Counted from the first letter of the stretch, positions 45,839 to 56,262 are shown. The stretch is 62,474 nt of DNA from Acetobacteraceae bacterium (GCA_027451405.1 DAIDJM010000048.1:1-62474), one strand, 5' to 3'. Made by a program: numbers and translations. Notes: generated from the letters alone by a model not told the origin.

Positions 45839-47313
45839 CAGCGGCAAAACGCTTGGCCTTGCAAGCTGCGCTCTCCCTGCTCACCAGCTGTATGGTTGGA
45901 CCCGACTATCATCGGCCCCGCGCGATTCTTTCCCTGCATTACAAGGAGCTCGCGGGATGGCAGCCGGCGCAGCCGCTCGACGCCATCCCGAAAGGTGCCT
46001 GGTGGACGATCTACGGCGATCCGCAGCTTGACCGGCTGGAAAGCGGAGTCGTCGTGTCGAATCAGAATGTCCGTGTGTTTGAGGCGCAATATCGTGAAGC
46101 GCAGGCGGTGGTTCAGGAGGCGCGTGCGCAGCTTTTTCCGACGCTCACCGGCGGAGCGGGCGACACGCGGAGTTTCTCGGGCGGTGGCCAAAGTTCGCCG
46201 GCCCTATCGGCCGGAACCGCGTCACGAGGCGGGCGGAGCCATACCGTTACTCAGTATACGTTCGAAGCGAGTGCGAGCTGGGATATCGACCTTTGGGGAC
46301 GAATCAGGCGCCAGGTGCAGAGCGACGTGGCGGCAGCGCAGCTGAGCGCGGCCGATTTGCAGAATGCGACGCTGTCCGCGCAAGCCAATCTGGCGATCGA
46401 CTATGTCGCACTTCATTACGAGGACAGCCTGCGCGACTTGCTGCAAGCGACGGTCGCTGCGGATGAGCAGGCACTGACGATCACGCGCAATCAGGTCGAG
46501 ATCGGCACGGCCTCGCCGGCCGATGAAGCCGCGGCTGAGACGCAGCTCGAAACAGTGCGCGCTTCGCTTGTGAATGTCGGCGTCGCCCGAGGGCAATTCG
46601 AGCATGCGATCGCGGTTTTGGCCGGCTTGCCGCCCGCCGATCTCTCGTTGCCAGCCGCGCCTCTCGTGACCTCCGTGCCGGTGGTGCCGGCGGGCTTGCC
46701 TTCGATGCTGCTGGAGCGGCGGCCCGACATCGCGGCCGCGGAGCGCGCGATGGATGAGGAAAATGCGCTGGTCGGCGTACAGATCGCGGCCTTTTTTCCG
46801 AGCCTCACGCTTTCCACCAGCGATGGATGGGCAGGTGGGCCGATCGGGATGCTGATTTCTGCAGCGAACCGGGTCTGGTCACTCGGCGCCAATGCGAGCG
46901 AGACGATCTTCGCGGGAGGCGCACGCAGCGCTGCGGTGGAGGCCGCGCAGGCCGCCTATGACGCGAGCGTGGCCAATTATCGTCAAACAGTACTTTCGGC
47001 ACTGCAACAGGTCGAGGACGAACTCGTCGCGCTGCGCGTGCTGGAGCAGCAGGCGCGCGCGGAAGGGGTGGCGGTCAAGGCGGCAGAACGGGCATTGACT
47101 ATTGCCCTCAACCAATATCAGCAGGGGACCGTGGTCTATACTGCGGTATTGACGCAGCAGACCGCGCTGCTCGCGGACCAGGAAACCGCTTTGTCCATCG
47201 AGGAGCAGCGGTTGATCGCGTCGATTACGCTGATCGAGGCGCTGGGAGGCGGTTGGGATGCGTCGGATTTGCCGAGCGCCGGTGCGCTACAGCGGGGCGT
47301 TCCGTTTCTTTGA
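45835..47313 (+). CDS. TolC/NodT-family outer-membrane efflux lipoprotein
   Basis: The outer-membrane channel of the tripartite pump, 492 residues. A short signal with a lipobox LLTSC (Cys19) precedes the NodT-type start MVGPDYHRP. Two repeats of the TolC-type helical barrel follow, with GGDTRSFSGGG-like loop residues, FEASASWDIDLWGR, LERRPDIAAAERAMDEENALVG and the late ALQQVEDELVALRVL. The ATG overlaps the MdtC stop. Having a dedicated channel in the operon suggests the pump does not depend on a shared TolC. Confidence 0.92.
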   Translation: MTAAKRLALQAALSLLTSCMVGPDYHRPRAILSLHYKELAGWQPAQPLDAIPKGAWWTIYGDPQLDRLESGVVVSNQNVRVFEAQYREAQAVVQEARAQLFPTLTGGAGDTRSFSGGGQSSPALSAGTASRGGRSHTVTQYTFEASASWDIDLWGRIRRQVQSDVAAAQLSAADLQNATLSAQANLAIDYVALHYEDSLRDLLQATVAADEQALTITRNQVEIGTASPADEAAAETQLETVRASLVNVGVARGQFEHAIAVLAGLPPADLSLPAAPLVTSVPVVPAGLPSMLLERRPDIAAAERAMDEENALVGVQIAAFFPSLTLSTSDGWAGGPIGMLISAANRVWSLGANASETIFAGGARSAAVEAAQAAYDASVANYRQTVLSALQQVEDELVALRVLEQQARAEGVAVKAAERALTIALNQYQQGTVVYTAVLTQQTALLADQETALSIEEQRLIASITLIEALGGGWDASDLPSAGALQRGVPFL

Positions 47314-47407
47314 GCTCTCGTCGGCCTTCGTAAACCCCATGGCCAAAAAACTTTACTCGATGAGCCGACTTTGTAGAGCGTATGGCGTTTCGAGTGACCC
47401 GTGGCGC

Positions 47408-47472
47408 CGGCCTCCCGGCGGGCAGGGGCTCTGCCTCTGCACCCCGCTGGAGGCGCAAGGCCCGAGACCCCA
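47408..47472 (-). repeat. GC-rich palindromic intergenic repeat, copy D
   Basis: Plus strand reads GGCCTCCCGGCGGGCAGG, GGCTCTGCCTCTGCACC, CCGCTGGAGGCGCAAGG and CCCGAGACCCC. It is the reverse orientation of copy A, partly degraded. It fills the convergent junction between the efflux operon and serS, where bidirectional termination is needed. The rest of this 243-base spacer shows nothing else. Confidence 0.72.
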
Positions 47473-47556
47473 CTATTTGCAGACGTCAATCACACAGCAG
47501 GGCTCATTCGAAGTAGGGGTAGGTCCTCTGCCATGGAAGGCATGGCGCATCCGGCT

Positions 47557-48837
47557 CTACGGCTCCGGTGCGATCAGGCGCAACCCACCCATGTACGGGG
47601 CGAGCGGGTCCGGCACAACGATCGTTCCGTCGGCTTGCTGGTAATTTTCCATCACCGCGATCAGCGCGCGTCCGACCGCGACGCCGGAGCCGTTCAGCGT
47701 GTGCACGGGTGCAACGGATTTGGGGTCGTTGGCGGCGCGGAAGCGCGCGTTCATGCGGCGGGCCTGGAAAGCGCGCGTATTGCTGCAGCTGCTGATTTCG
47801 CGCCAGGCTTGCTGGCCCGGCAACCAGACTTCGAGATCGAACGTCTTCGCGGCCGAAAAGCCGGTGTCGCCGGCGCAGAGCACGATGCGCCGGTAGGGTA
47901 GGCGAAGCCGCTCGAGGACGGTCTCGGCGGCGCGCGTCATGCGTTCGTGCTCGGCGTCGCTCTGGTCGGGATGTGCGATGCTGACGAGTTCCACTTTGCG
48001 GAACTGGTGCTGGCGCAGCATGCCGCGCGTGTCGCGGCCGGCGGCGCCGGCTTCGCTGCGGAAACAATCGGTCAGTGCGGCCATGCGAAGGGGCAGCGCC
48101 GATTCGGGGAGGATTTCGCCGGCGACAAGGTTGGTGAGCGGCACTTCGGCGGTCGGGATCAGCCAGCGGCCGTCGGTGGTGCGGAAAAGGTCCTCAGCGA
48201 ACTTCGGGAGCTGGCCGGTGCCGTAAGCCGTGGCGTCGTTGACGAGCGAGGGCACGCTCATTTCGCGGTAGCCATGTTCGGCCGTGTGCAGATCGAGCAT
48301 GAACTGGCCGAGCGCGCGTTCGAGACGGGCAAGCGGGCCGCGCAGGACGGTGAAGCGGCTGCCGGCGAGGCGGGCCGCGCCCTCGAAATCCATCAGGCCG
48401 AGCGCTTCGCCGAGCTCAAAATGCTGTTTCGCGGCAAAGTCGAAGTCGCGCTTCGTTCCCCAGTGTTTGAGCGCCAGGTTCGCGCTCTCGTCGGCGCCGT
48501 CGGGCACGCTTGCATCAAGCGTGTTCGGGATCATCTCAAGGTCCCGGCGCAGATCACCTTCGGCGCCGGCGGCCGCCGCTTCCAGCGCGTCCATGTCGGC
48601 ACGCAACTCGCTGGCTTCGGCTTCCAGCACGGAGGTGTCGGTGCCGGCGCGCTTTTGTTGGCCGATCGTGCGGGCGAGTTCGTTGCGGCGTGTCTGGCAG
48701 TCCTGTAGCGCGCTTTGCGCGGCCCGGCGTTGCGTATCGAGGGCGATGAGCGATGCAGCCTTGGCAGCGAGGCCGCGACGCGCGAGAGCGCGGTCGAATT
48801 CCTCGGGCGCGGCACGGATGGTTCGTATATCGTGCAT
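47557..48837 (-). CDS. serS: Seryl-tRNA synthetase
   Basis: Charges tRNA-Ser (and tRNA-Sec where present). It has 426 residues: an N-terminal long antiparallel coiled-coil arm (about 30-100) that holds the tRNA, then the class II core with motif 2 ([21 protein letters not shown]) split around the ATP site, the serine region TAEVPLTN, and motif 3 in [20 protein letters not shown]. It is the last gene of the scpA-scpB-tatB-tatC-serS run; the start shares a base with the tatC stop region. Confidence 0.96.
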   Translation of the reverse strand: MHDIRTIRAAPEEFDRALARRGLAAKAASLIALDTQRRAAQSALQDCQTRRNELARTIGQQKRAGTDTSVLEAEASELRADMDALEAAAAGAEGDLRRDLEMIPNTLDASVPDGADESANLALKHWGTKRDFDFAAKQHFELGEALGLMDFEGAARLAGSRFTVLRGPLARLERALGQFMLDLHTAEHGYREMSVPSLVNDATAYGTGQLPKFAEDLFRTTDGRWLIPTAEVPLTNLVAGEILPESALPLRMAALTDCFRSEAGAAGRDTRGMLRQHQFRKVELVSIAHPDQSDAEHERMTRAAETVLERLRLPYRRIVLCAGDTGFSAAKTFDLEVWLPGQQAWREISSCSNTRAFQARRMNARFRAANDPKSVAPVHTLNGSGVAVGRALIAVMENYQQADGTIVVPDPLAPYMGGLRLIAPEP

Positions 48838-49628
48838 CAGTCCAGGGTTGATTCGGGTTCGACCATGCGCGCGGCCAGGATCGAGACTTCATACAGCCCG
48901 ATCAGCGGAATGGCGAGGCCGGTCATGGTGATGACATCCGGGGGCGTCAGGATCGCCGCCAGAATGAAGCAGCCGACATAGGCATAGCGGCGGTACTTCG
49001 CGAGAGTCCGCGAGGAGAGGAGGCCCACGCGGGCACAGAGGCTGAGCCCCACGGGCAACTCGAAAGCGATGCCGAAGGCCATGATCAGCTTCATGACGAG
49101 CGAAAGATATTCACTGACCTTGGCCTGCAGCTGGATCTGCAGCCCGTCCTGTCCCCCCGAGGTCTCGAAGCTCAGGAAAAAGCGCCAGGCGAAGGGAAAC
49201 ACGAAGAAATAGGCGAGCGCCGCGCCAAGTACGAAGAGCACGGGGGTGGCGATCAAAAACGGGAGAAAGGCCCGCTTTTCGCTTCGATAGAGGCCGGGCG
49301 CGATGAATTTCCAGATCTGCGTAGCGACGATCGGGAATGATACGAACATCGCCCCGAAAAAAGCGACCTTCACGTAGGTGAAGAAAGCTTCGTAGAGCGC
49401 CGTGTAGATCAGATGGGGCCGCTCGCCCTTCTGGCGCATGATGGTCGCCAGGGGCTGCGCCAGGAAACGGTAGATGTCACCCGAGAATGCGTAACAGAAC
49501 AGAAAGGCCGCGGCGAAGGCGAGCAGTGACCAGAGCAGCCGGCGCCGCAGCTCGCTCAGGTGCTCGAGAAGCGGCATGGGCGTATCGTCGATCGAATCCT
49601 CGACCGCCGGCTTTTCGCGCTTTGCCAT
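48837..49628 (-). CDS. tatC: Sec-independent protein translocase TatC
   Basis: The receptor subunit of the twin-arginine export pathway, 263 residues with six membrane spans. The family marks are present: [17 protein letters not shown] at the N terminus, with the conserved glutamate that contacts the signal peptide, [30 protein letters not shown] and FGIAFELPV. It sits 5 bases after the tatB stop. TatB is adjacent, but no tatA gene is found in the cluster. Confidence 0.96.
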   Translation of the reverse strand: MAKREKPAVEDSIDDTPMPLLEHLSELRRRLLWSLLAFAAAFLFCYAFSGDIYRFLAQPLATIMRQKGERPHLIYTALYEAFFTYVKVAFFGAMFVSFPIVATQIWKFIAPGLYRSEKRAFLPFLIATPVLFVLGAALAYFFVFPFAWRFFLSFETSGGQDGLQIQLQAKVSEYLSLVMKLIMAFGIAFELPVGLSLCARVGLLSSRTLAKYRRYAYVGCFILAAILTPPDVITMTGLAIPLIGLYEVSILAARMVEPESTLD

Positions 49629-49633
49629 GCGTT

Positions 49634-50092
49634 TCAGTCAGAGTCGCGTGGTGGAACGAAGGCGGGCGGCGCCGGCGCAATCGCTTCCATGGGTGGAATG
49701 AAGGCCGGTGCCGACGTGTCGGAGGGCGCCTGCGGCGCATGGGTCGGCCGGTCCGGGATGGGTGTTTCGGGCAGCGTGCGCACCGGCGGCACCGGATGGG
49801 TGTGGAATGGGTCGTCGAGCCGCCGCGGCAGCGCACGGTCCGGGTCGATCGCGTTCTCGATGGTGCTGCGGAGATTCATGCGCCGCAGATCGTTCATCGT
49901 GGAACGTACTTCGTGCAGATCGGCCTCGCGCAACATCTCGTCGACATGCTGCTGGAATTCGCCGGCCATGCGGCGAAGCTTGCGGATCGCAGCACTGACG
50001 GCGCGGATCGCGACCGGCATGTCCTTCGGACCGATCAGCACGAGCGCCACGACGGCGATCAGGCCGATTTCCGACCAGGAGAAGTCAAACAT
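49634..50092 (-). CDS. tatB: Sec-independent protein translocase TatB
   Basis: A 152-residue subunit with the single N-terminal membrane helix MFDFSWSEIGLIAVVALVLIG and the TatB hinge GPKDMPVAIR, followed by an amphipathic helix and a Pro-rich cytosolic tail. The Glu8 near the helix start and the length favour TatB over TatA. Its start overlaps the scpB stop by eight bases, leaving no room for a tatA between them. TatB binds twin-arginine signal peptides with TatC. Confidence 0.93.
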   Translation of the reverse strand: MFDFSWSEIGLIAVVALVLIGPKDMPVAIRAVSAAIRKLRRMAGEFQQHVDEMLREADLHEVRSTMNDLRRMNLRSTIENAIDPDRALPRRLDDPFHTHPVPPVRTLPETPIPDRPTHAPQAPSDTSAPAFIPPMEAIAPAPPAFVPPRDSD

Positions 50093-50660
50093 CGCTGCCC
50101 GGCTCCGGGCTTGTCTCGCTCGGCGCGCCGGACGCCGGCGCCGCCGCCTCGAGCACCAATTCCTCCCGTTTCGGCAGATCGCGCAGGTCAGCCAGCCCGA
50201 AGCACGACAGAAAATAGGCCGTGGTCGCCCACAGAACAGGCCTTCCCGGCGCCTCCTTGTGCCCGGCACTGCGGATCAGGTCCGCATCGAGCAGCGCATC
50301 GAGCGTCGCCTGCGCGAGTGCCGCGCCCCGCCACGCCTCGATCTCGGCGCGTGTCACGGGCTGATGCCAGGCGATGATCGCCAATACTTCCATGGCCACA
50401 CGCGGCAGCCGGCGGGGACGGGGGATCACGCGCGTGAGCGCCGGCGCGAGATCGGGCGCCGTGCGGAACTGCCAGCCGCCACCGATTTCGGCCAGCTCCA
50501 CGCCGCGGCCGGCAAAGGATGCCTGCAGCGCGCGCAGCACGCCATCCGCGTCCGCATCCTCCGGCAGGAGCCCCGCGAGCGTGCGCGCGGCCACCGGCTC
50601 CGCGCTCGCGAAAATGAGCGCTTCGGCGAGCCGCAGGTGATCGGGTGCTACCTCACTCAT
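50085..50660 (-). CDS. scpB: Segregation and condensation protein ScpB
   Basis: Accessory subunit of the SMC-ScpAB condensin. The 191-residue protein has the two winged-helix domains: LRLAEALIFASAEPVAARTLA (first) and RLPRVAMEVLAIIAWHQPVTRAEIE (second), then a GRPVLWATTAYFLSCFGL block and an acidic tail. The ATG overlaps the scpA stop by four bases (ATGA), and the 3' end overlaps tatB. This scpA-scpB-tat order is common in alphaproteobacteria. Confidence 0.94.
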   Translation of the reverse strand: MSEVAPDHLRLAEALIFASAEPVAARTLAGLLPEDADADGVLRALQASFAGRGVELAEIGGGWQFRTAPDLAPALTRVIPRPRRLPRVAMEVLAIIAWHQPVTRAEIEAWRGAALAQATLDALLDADLIRSAGHKEAPGRPVLWATTAYFLSCFGLADLRDLPKREELVLEAAAPASGAPSETSPEPGSDV

Positions 50661-51394
50661 TTCGTCGCCGCCGCGACAAGGATCGGCGCGAACGGGGCAT
50701 CCTGCCGAAGCTCGACTGCGCCGCCACGCGCCAGTTCCAGTGACGCAATGAGAGTGCTGGCGACTGCGGCACGCCGCTCGATCCCGTCGAGATTGCCCGG
50801 CAGGAACTCTTCCAGAGTGGCCCATCCGGGCAATCGCCCGAGCGACGCGGAGAGCCGGGCCAGGGCATCCTGCACCGTCCAGAAATCAAAACTCAGCTGA
50901 CGGGGAACGTAGCGCCGGTGTGCCGCGACGCGGCGCGCCGCATCGAGATAGCCCCGCAGCAGGGCCGGCATCTCCGCGCGGATGCCGGAACAATCATAAT
51001 CCACCAGCCGTTCCGGAGCCCCGCGCAGGAATACGCACTCGCCTACCCGTGGCCTGGCCGCGAGCCAGGCGGCGCCTGCGCGCATACGCTCGAGTTCGGC
51101 GAGCCGGCCTACGAGCCGCTCGGCCTGGGTCTCGGCGTCCTCGGTCTCGGGACTGGCAGGCAGCAGCAGCTTCGATTTGAGCCACGCCAGCCACGCCGCC
51201 ATCACCAGCCACTCGGCCGCCAGTTCCAGGCGGATCCGACGCGCGCCCATGATGACCGCGCAATATTGATCCACCAGCGCCATGATCGAGATCCGCGCGA
51301 GATCGACCTTCTGCGCCCGGGCGAGCTCGAGCAGCAGGTCGAGCGGCCCGTCGAACCCGTCGAGCTTGAGGACGAGCGCCTCAGGGGATGTCAT
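50657..51394 (-). CDS. scpA: Segregation and condensation protein ScpA
   Basis: The kleisin that bridges the SMC heads in bacterial condensin, 245 residues. It starts VLKLDGFDGPLDLLLELARAQ, the universal ScpA opening, has KVDLARISIMALVDQY and AAWLAWLKSKLLLP, and ends in a winged-helix domain that binds the SMC head. The start overlaps the end of the M50 protease gene by about 14 bases. Confidence 0.95.
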   Translation of the reverse strand: MTSPEALVLKLDGFDGPLDLLLELARAQKVDLARISIMALVDQYCAVIMGARRIRLELAAEWLVMAAWLAWLKSKLLLPASPETEDAETQAERLVGRLAELERMRAGAAWLAARPRVGECVFLRGAPERLVDYDCSGIRAEMPALLRGYLDAARRVAAHRRYVPRQLSFDFWTVQDALARLSASLGRLPGWATLEEFLPGNLDGIERRAAVASTLIASLELARGGAVELRQDAPFAPILVAAATK

Positions 51395-52073
51395 AACTCA
51401 CCCCGGCAACATGCTGCATTTGGCTGTAGGTCCAGTTCACCGCCGGCAGCAGGATGCGCCCGACCGGATCGAAATCGACCCCCTGCTGGCGCAGCACCGC
51501 CGGCAACAGCAGCAGCGCCAGCACGATCAGGATGCCGAAGCGCTCGAGACCAGCCCAGAGCCGCGCGAGCGGCAGCGGCAGGACGCCCACCGCAATCCGC
51601 CCGCCATCGAGGGGCGGGATCGGCAGGAGATTGAATATGCCGAGAACCAGGTTGAACGTAATGAATATATCCAGCGCGCTCACGACCAGCGACGGCAAGC
51701 GTGAGTCGCGCAGCATCAGCACCGACAGGAAGGCCAGCGCGAAATTCATCAGCGGCCCCGCCGCTGCCACCACGGCCATCATCCGTCGCGGGTCACGGAA
51801 CCGGCGGGCATCGATCGGCACCGGCTTGGCCCAGCCGAACATGAAGATCACGCGGCCGATGGTCAGCCATTGCGCCGCCAAAAGAAAACCCGGGAGCAGG
51901 ATCGTCCCCACCCGGTCGATATGGCGCAGCGGGTTGAAGGACAGGCGTCCGGCGCGCTTGGCCGTGTCGTCGCCGAGCGCCAGGGCGGTCCAACCATGCG
52001 CCAGTTCGTGCAGGATCAGCGCGGCGACACCGAGTGCCACCATCAGCGCGATTTGTGGCAGCAATCCCGTCAC
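51381..52073 (-). CDS. M50-like site-2 protease family membrane protein
   Basis: A 230-residue integral membrane metalloprotease. The zinc motif HELAH (residues 22-26) lies in the first hydrophobic segment, and the second ligand aspartate in NLLPIPPLDGGRI (Asp156). PVPIDARRFRDPRRMM and AAAGPLMNFALA are also typical of this short, PDZ-lacking group. Five to six membrane spans are expected. The GTG at 52073 overlaps the nagZ stop (GTGA), which fixes the start; longer readings are not supported. It is often found near scpA in alphaproteobacteria, but the substrate is unknown. Confidence 0.9.
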   Translation of the reverse strand: MTGLLPQIALMVALGVAALILHELAHGWTALALGDDTAKRAGRLSFNPLRHIDRVGTILLPGFLLAAQWLTIGRVIFMFGWAKPVPIDARRFRDPRRMMAVVAAAGPLMNFALAFLSVLMLRDSRLPSLVVSALDIFITFNLVLGIFNLLPIPPLDGGRIAVGVLPLPLARLWAGLERFGILIVLALLLLPAVLRQQGVDFDPVGRILLPAVNWTYSQMQHVAGVSYDIP

Positions 52074-53047
52074 GGCAAGGCGAGAGCCGCGTCCCGCTCC
52101 CTGATCAGATCGGCGCGCACAAGCGGCCGCCTTTGCGACCGCGCCAGGGAGGCCGCCGACTCGAGCCGCGCTTGCGTGGCATCCGAGATCCGGCCCGCTT
52201 CCTGCACCACAGCCGCGCTCTCGGCCAGGACGCCCGAGCAATGCAGGGCGATGTCACAGCCGGCGGCCAGCGCAGCCGCCGCGCGCTCGCCCGGCGTGCC
52301 TTCGAGCGCGCCCATCGCCAGGTCGTCGCTCGTCAGCACGCCGGCAAGCCCGATCCGGCCGCGGACGATGTCGGCAAGGATCACCGGTGAGAGCGTGGCC
52401 GGGCGGCGCATGTCACGGGCCGTGTAGCGTATGTGCGCGGTCATCATCCAGGGCAGGTCGGCGTTCGCAGCGAAGGGCACAAGGTCTGGCTCGGCAATGT
52501 CGTCGAGCGTCGGCAGTTCGAGGTGGCTGTCGGCGCGGGCGCGACCGTGGCCGGGCACATGCTTGCCGACCGGTTCGATGCCGACGGCGAGCAGCCCGTG
52601 GGCGAGCGCGCGGCCGAGACGGGCGACCCGATCCGGATCGTCCGAGAAGGCGCGGTCCCCGATCACCTCATGCGCCCCACCCACATCGAGGACCGGCGCC
52701 GTGACCACCTCGAAACCGGCCTCGGCGCAGTCGAGCCCGATCAACGCCCCGGTGAGCCAGGCGACGCGCGCCGCGATGGGATCGGGAAGATCGCCGATCC
52801 GGCGTGCCGGCGGATGGGGTGACCAATCGGGCGGGCGAAGCCGAGCCACCCGGCCTCCCTCCTGATCGATCATGAGCCGGGCGCCGGGCGCTTCCTCCCG
52901 GATCGAGGCGACCAATCCGGCCAGCTGAGCGCGGCCGGCGATGTTGCGGGCGAAGAGAATGATCCCGGCCGGGCGCCAGGCGCGGAGAAGCTGTGCTTCC
53001 TCCGGCGTGAGGACGGGTCCGGCGAGGCCGATGATGGCGGGCGTCAC
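52070..53047 (-). CDS. nagZ: Beta-N-acetylglucosaminidase NagZ (GH3)
   Basis: Cytosolic peptidoglycan-recycling enzyme that removes GlcNAc from anhydromuropeptides. The protein has 325 residues with the GH3 marks GIILFARNI, MIDQEGGRVARL, the His-containing loop KHVPGHGRARADSH (general acid/base dyad) and the nucleophile aspartate in TSDDLAMGAL. The short single-domain form is typical of NagZ. It lies 67 bases after the SPOR protein gene and overlaps the M50 protease start. Confidence 0.93.
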   Translation of the reverse strand: MTPAIIGLAGPVLTPEEAQLLRAWRPAGIILFARNIAGRAQLAGLVASIREEAPGARLMIDQEGGRVARLRPPDWSPHPPARRIGDLPDPIAARVAWLTGALIGLDCAEAGFEVVTAPVLDVGGAHEVIGDRAFSDDPDRVARLGRALAHGLLAVGIEPVGKHVPGHGRARADSHLELPTLDDIAEPDLVPFAANADLPWMMTAHIRYTARDMRRPATLSPVILADIVRGRIGLAGVLTSDDLAMGALEGTPGERAAAALAAGCDIALHCSGVLAESAAVVQEAGRISDATQARLESAASLARSQRRPLVRADLIRERDAALALP

Positions 53048-53114
53048 GGCGCCTCCCGCGAGCGGGGCGTCCGCCCCTGCTGGGGCCGGTGGGGCCCCGG
53101 CGCCGAACTTTCCG

Positions 53115-53861
53115 TCAGAACGCGGCTACCGAGCAATCTCCCCCAGCATCCCGCACCCTTGTGCAAAACTCCCCGGCCTGCTGCATCGAGGCAAAGTTCC
53201 CCGTCCGCAGGCGCCAGATCGTCCGCCCCGCTAGATCGGCACGCAATACCGCCGGTGTCAGCCCATTCAGCACACCGGGCGCCTTCGCCGCGAAGGCCGA
53301 CCAGGCCGCACGAGCCGCGGCCTCGCTCTCGAACGCGCCGAGCTGGACCGCAAGGCCGGACGGCGGCGGAGTCAGCGCCACCGGGGCCGGAACGGGTAGG
53401 CTTGCCGGCAGAACCGGTCCCACCACCCCATGAGGGGGCCGGGGTGCCGCCGAGAGGGGGAGAATCGCCGCCGCCTTCTGCAAGGCCGCGACTTTCGCCG
53501 CTTCCGCGAGGGCCAGCGCGTGTCGCGCGGCGCGCAGTTTCGCGCGCAGCAGCGCGATCTCCGGTTGCTCGGGCGGCGGCGCGAGCCGCTCGGCCGCTTG
53601 CGGCGCGCCAACGTCGTCACCGCTGGCCAGAACTTGCATACCGCCCGGATCGGCCGGCCGCACCCGGACGGGTCCCGGATCGGGCTCGACGACCGGAATG
53701 GGACCGGCCGAGCGGTGCATGAGCCCGTAGGCGCTGAGGGCGAGCGCCGCACCGGCCCCGATGGACGCAGCGATCAGCGCCAACCGTTTGATCTCGGGGT
53801 CGAGCCCGGAACGCCGCTCCGGCCGCCAGGAGGGTCGGGAGGCTGCGATCGCGTCAGGCAT
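53115..53861 (-). CDS. SPOR-domain membrane protein
   Basis: A 248-residue envelope protein with one membrane span near residues 27-47 (LIAASIGAGAALALSAYGL), a Pro-rich linker and a periplasmic helical part (ALLRAKLRAARHALALAEAAK). The C-terminal SPOR domain (about 168-248) has LAVQLGAFESEAAARAAWSAF and RLRTGNFASMQQAGEFCTRV. SPOR domains bind denuded glycan at the septum, so it probably acts in division. The ATG at 53861 is 17 bases after the argS stop, as expected from the common argS-SPOR-nagZ-scpA order. Confidence 0.9.
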   Translation of the reverse strand: MPDAIAASRPSWRPERRSGLDPEIKRLALIAASIGAGAALALSAYGLMHRSAGPIPVVEPDPGPVRVRPADPGGMQVLASGDDVGAPQAAERLAPPPEQPEIALLRAKLRAARHALALAEAAKVAALQKAAAILPLSAAPRPPHGVVGPVLPASLPVPAPVALTPPPSGLAVQLGAFESEAAARAAWSAFAAKAPGVLNGLTPAVLRADLAGRTIWRLRTGNFASMQQAGEFCTRVRDAGGDCSVAAF

Positions 53862-53878
53862 AACCGGCACCCCTCGGT

Positions 53879-55648
53879 TCAGCGCATTTCTTCCATAGGC
53901 TCGACGCCGAGCACCGCGAGACCGGAGCGCAGCACGGTCGCGACCGCCGCCACCAGCCCGACCCGGGCCTGCGTCTCGCGCGGCCGGTCCGGCTGAATGA
54001 AGCGGAGCTCGGCCCCGGCCTCGTTCCCGCGGTTCCACAGCATATGAAAGTCGCCCGCCAAGTCATAGAGAAAAAACGCAATCCGGTGCGGTTCGCGGGC
54101 TTGCGCCGCGCCCTCGACCGTGCGCGGCCAAGCCGCCATGCGGCGCAGCAGCGCGAGCTCGGCCGGATCCGTCAGGACCGAGAAATCGGCGTCCGCCAGC
54201 GCCTCCGGGCTCGCCTCGGCGCGGCGCAGCACCGAGCGGCAGCGCGCGTGGGCGTATTGCACGTAGAACACCGGGTTCTCGCGGGTCTGCGCGCGGGCGA
54301 GATCGATGTCGAATTCCATCTGCGCGTCGGGCTTGCGCATCAGCATGGTGAAGCGCACGGCGCCGGCGCCGACCTCGTCGATCAGGTCGCGCAGCGTGAT
54401 GAAGGTGCCCGCGCGCTTGCTCATGCGCACTGGTTCGCCGCCGCGCATCACATGCACGATCTGGCAGAGCAGGACCTGCAGGGTTTCGCCCGCCGGCGCC
54501 AGCGCCTCGACCGCGGCTTTCATGCGCGGCACGTAGCCGCCATGATCCGCCCCCCAGACATCGATCATCGCCTGTGCGCCACGCGCGATCTTGTCCGCGT
54601 GATAGGCGATGTCGTTGGCGAAATAGGTGTTGCTGCCGTCGGATTTGCGCAGCGGCCGGTCGGTGTCGTCGCCGAACGCGGTGGCGCGGAACAAGAGTTG
54701 CGGGCGTGGTTCCCAATCCTCCGGCAGCTTGCCTTTCGGCGGTTCGAGCACGCCTTCATAGATCAGGCCGCGTGAACGAAGCGTTTCGATGGCGCGCTCC
54801 ACCGCGCCGCTTTCGAGCAGCGCGCGCTCGCTGGTGAACACCTCCTGGCGCACGCCGAGGGATGCGAGATCCTCGCGGATGCGCTCGAGCAGCGTACCGA
54901 CCGCGAAATCCCGCACCGTGTCGAGCCATAGTTCCGACGGCGCGACGGTCTTGCCGGGACCGGCGAGCGCTTCGCCATGGCGCTCGGCCAGCGCCGCGCC
55001 GATCGGCACCAGATAGTCACCGGGATATTGGAAGCCGCCCGGCACGTCGGCGGAAAACGCCGCCTCGGTCAGCGGGGTGCCGAGCGCCTGCAGGTAACGC
55101 CAGTAGGTGGCCCAGGCGAGCGCGATCACCTGCGCGCCGGCGTCGTTTACGTAAAATTCACGGGTCACATGGTAGCCCGCTTTGTCGAGCAGGCCGGCGA
55201 GCGCGTCGCCCACCACGGCGCCGCGGCAATGGCCGATATGCATGGGGCCGGTCGGGTTGGCGGAGACATATTCCACATTGATGCGGGTGCCGGCGCCGAT
55301 CCGGCTGTCGCCGTAGCGCGGGCCGCTGCGCAGGATGCGCGGGAGCTCTGCCTGGAGCGCGGCGGGACGCAGGCGCAAATTGACGAAACCGGGCCCGGCG
55401 GGCTCGGCCGCGTCGATCTCCGGCTCGTTGGCGAGCGCGCGCGCGAGCGCGGCGGCCAGTTCGGCGGGTTTGCGCTGCGCCGGGCGGGCGGCGATCAGCG
55501 CGGCGTTGGTGGCCAGATCGCCCTGCGCCGGCACGCGCGCCGGCGTCAGTTCGACCCGTGCTGCGAGTTCGGGCGCGAGATCGGGGACCAGCGCCCGCAG
55601 CGCGTCGAGGGTTTTGCCGTGCAGAAGGGTGAAGAGATCGTCGCTCAC
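53879..55648 (-). CDS. argS: Arginyl-tRNA synthetase
   Basis: Charges tRNA-Arg. The 589-residue class I synthetase has an N-terminal additional domain, the HIGH motif in [18 protein letters not shown], arginine-site block [11 protein letters not shown], the KMSKS-like [15 protein letters not shown] and a C-terminal DALR anticodon domain with [14 protein letters not shown]. It is the first gene of the argS-SPOR-nagZ-M50-scpA run and diverges from the Tad-type genes across 59 bases. Confidence 0.96.
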   Translation of the reverse strand: MSDDLFTLLHGKTLDALRALVPDLAPELAARVELTPARVPAQGDLATNAALIAARPAQRKPAELAAALARALANEPEIDAAEPAGPGFVNLRLRPAALQAELPRILRSGPRYGDSRIGAGTRINVEYVSANPTGPMHIGHCRGAVVGDALAGLLDKAGYHVTREFYVNDAGAQVIALAWATYWRYLQALGTPLTEAAFSADVPGGFQYPGDYLVPIGAALAERHGEALAGPGKTVAPSELWLDTVRDFAVGTLLERIREDLASLGVRQEVFTSERALLESGAVERAIETLRSRGLIYEGVLEPPKGKLPEDWEPRPQLLFRATAFGDDTDRPLRKSDGSNTYFANDIAYHADKIARGAQAMIDVWGADHGGYVPRMKAAVEALAPAGETLQVLLCQIVHVMRGGEPVRMSKRAGTFITLRDLIDEVGAGAVRFTMLMRKPDAQMEFDIDLARAQTRENPVFYVQYAHARCRSVLRRAEASPEALADADFSVLTDPAELALLRRMAAWPRTVEGAAQAREPHRIAFFLYDLAGDFHMLWNRGNEAGAELRFIQPDRPRETQARVGLVAAVATVLRSGLAVLGVEPMEEMR

Positions 55649-55707
55649 GCTCGTTTTCCGGAATACGCGCGCGGAATGCCCGAGCGGCGGGGCGCTGTCA
55701 CGCCCAG

Positions 55708-56262
55708 GTGCGCGTCGCCGTGGCTGAGTGCCGCCCCGCGCCGGGTCTCCGCAGGCTCGCGCGCGAGCGCCGTGCCGCCGTCGCGCTCGAATTCACGGTC
55801 GCGTCGCTCGGCTTCCTCGCGCTCCTGCTCGCCTGTCTCGAGACCGGCTACGATCTCTATGTCCAGGAGGCGATGGACGATGCGGTCAACACCGCCGCCC
55901 GGCTGGTGTTCACGGGGCAGAAGATCGGACCCTACAGCGCGGCGCAGTTCATCAGCCAGGCGCTGTGTCCGGCCGTCCAGGGCCTGCTCGTCTGCGAGAA
56001 CCTCAGCGTCAATGTCGTGCCGGTGCCGGGGGGCGACTATTACAGCTTCACGCCTCCCGCCTTCGGCGCGACCGGCAACGGCGTCTGCACCGGGTTGCCC
56101 GGCCAGGCGATGCTGCTGCAGGCCTGGTACACGGGTCCGAGCTTTCTCGGGACGCTGATCCCGGCCTTCTCGATGGAGCTGAACGGCCAGCTCACCCACC
56201 TCACCTACGCGTCGGCGGCCTTCGTCAACGAACAATTCGTGGGCGGCCAGACATGCAGCTGA
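55708..56262 (+). CDS. TadE-like pseudopilin
   Basis: A 184-residue protein with the TadE opening: a short basic cytosolic stretch, then the hydrophobic helix [19 protein letters not shown] with the conserved glutamate at position 5 of the helix, and [20 protein letters not shown]. The rest is periplasmic, with four cysteines. GTG at 55708 is the likely start. TadE-type pilins are processed and exported by Flp/Tad type IVc pilus machinery. It is the first of three linked genes; no tad secretion genes are in view. Confidence 0.8.
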   Translation: MRVAVAECRPAPGLRRLARERRAAVALEFTVASLGFLALLLACLETGYDLYVQEAMDDAVNTAARLVFTGQKIGPYSAAQFISQALCPAVQGLLVCENLSVNVVPVPGGDYYSFTPPAFGATGNGVCTGLPGQAMLLQAWYTGPSFLGTLIPAFSMELNGQLTHLTYASAAFVNEQFVGGQTCS

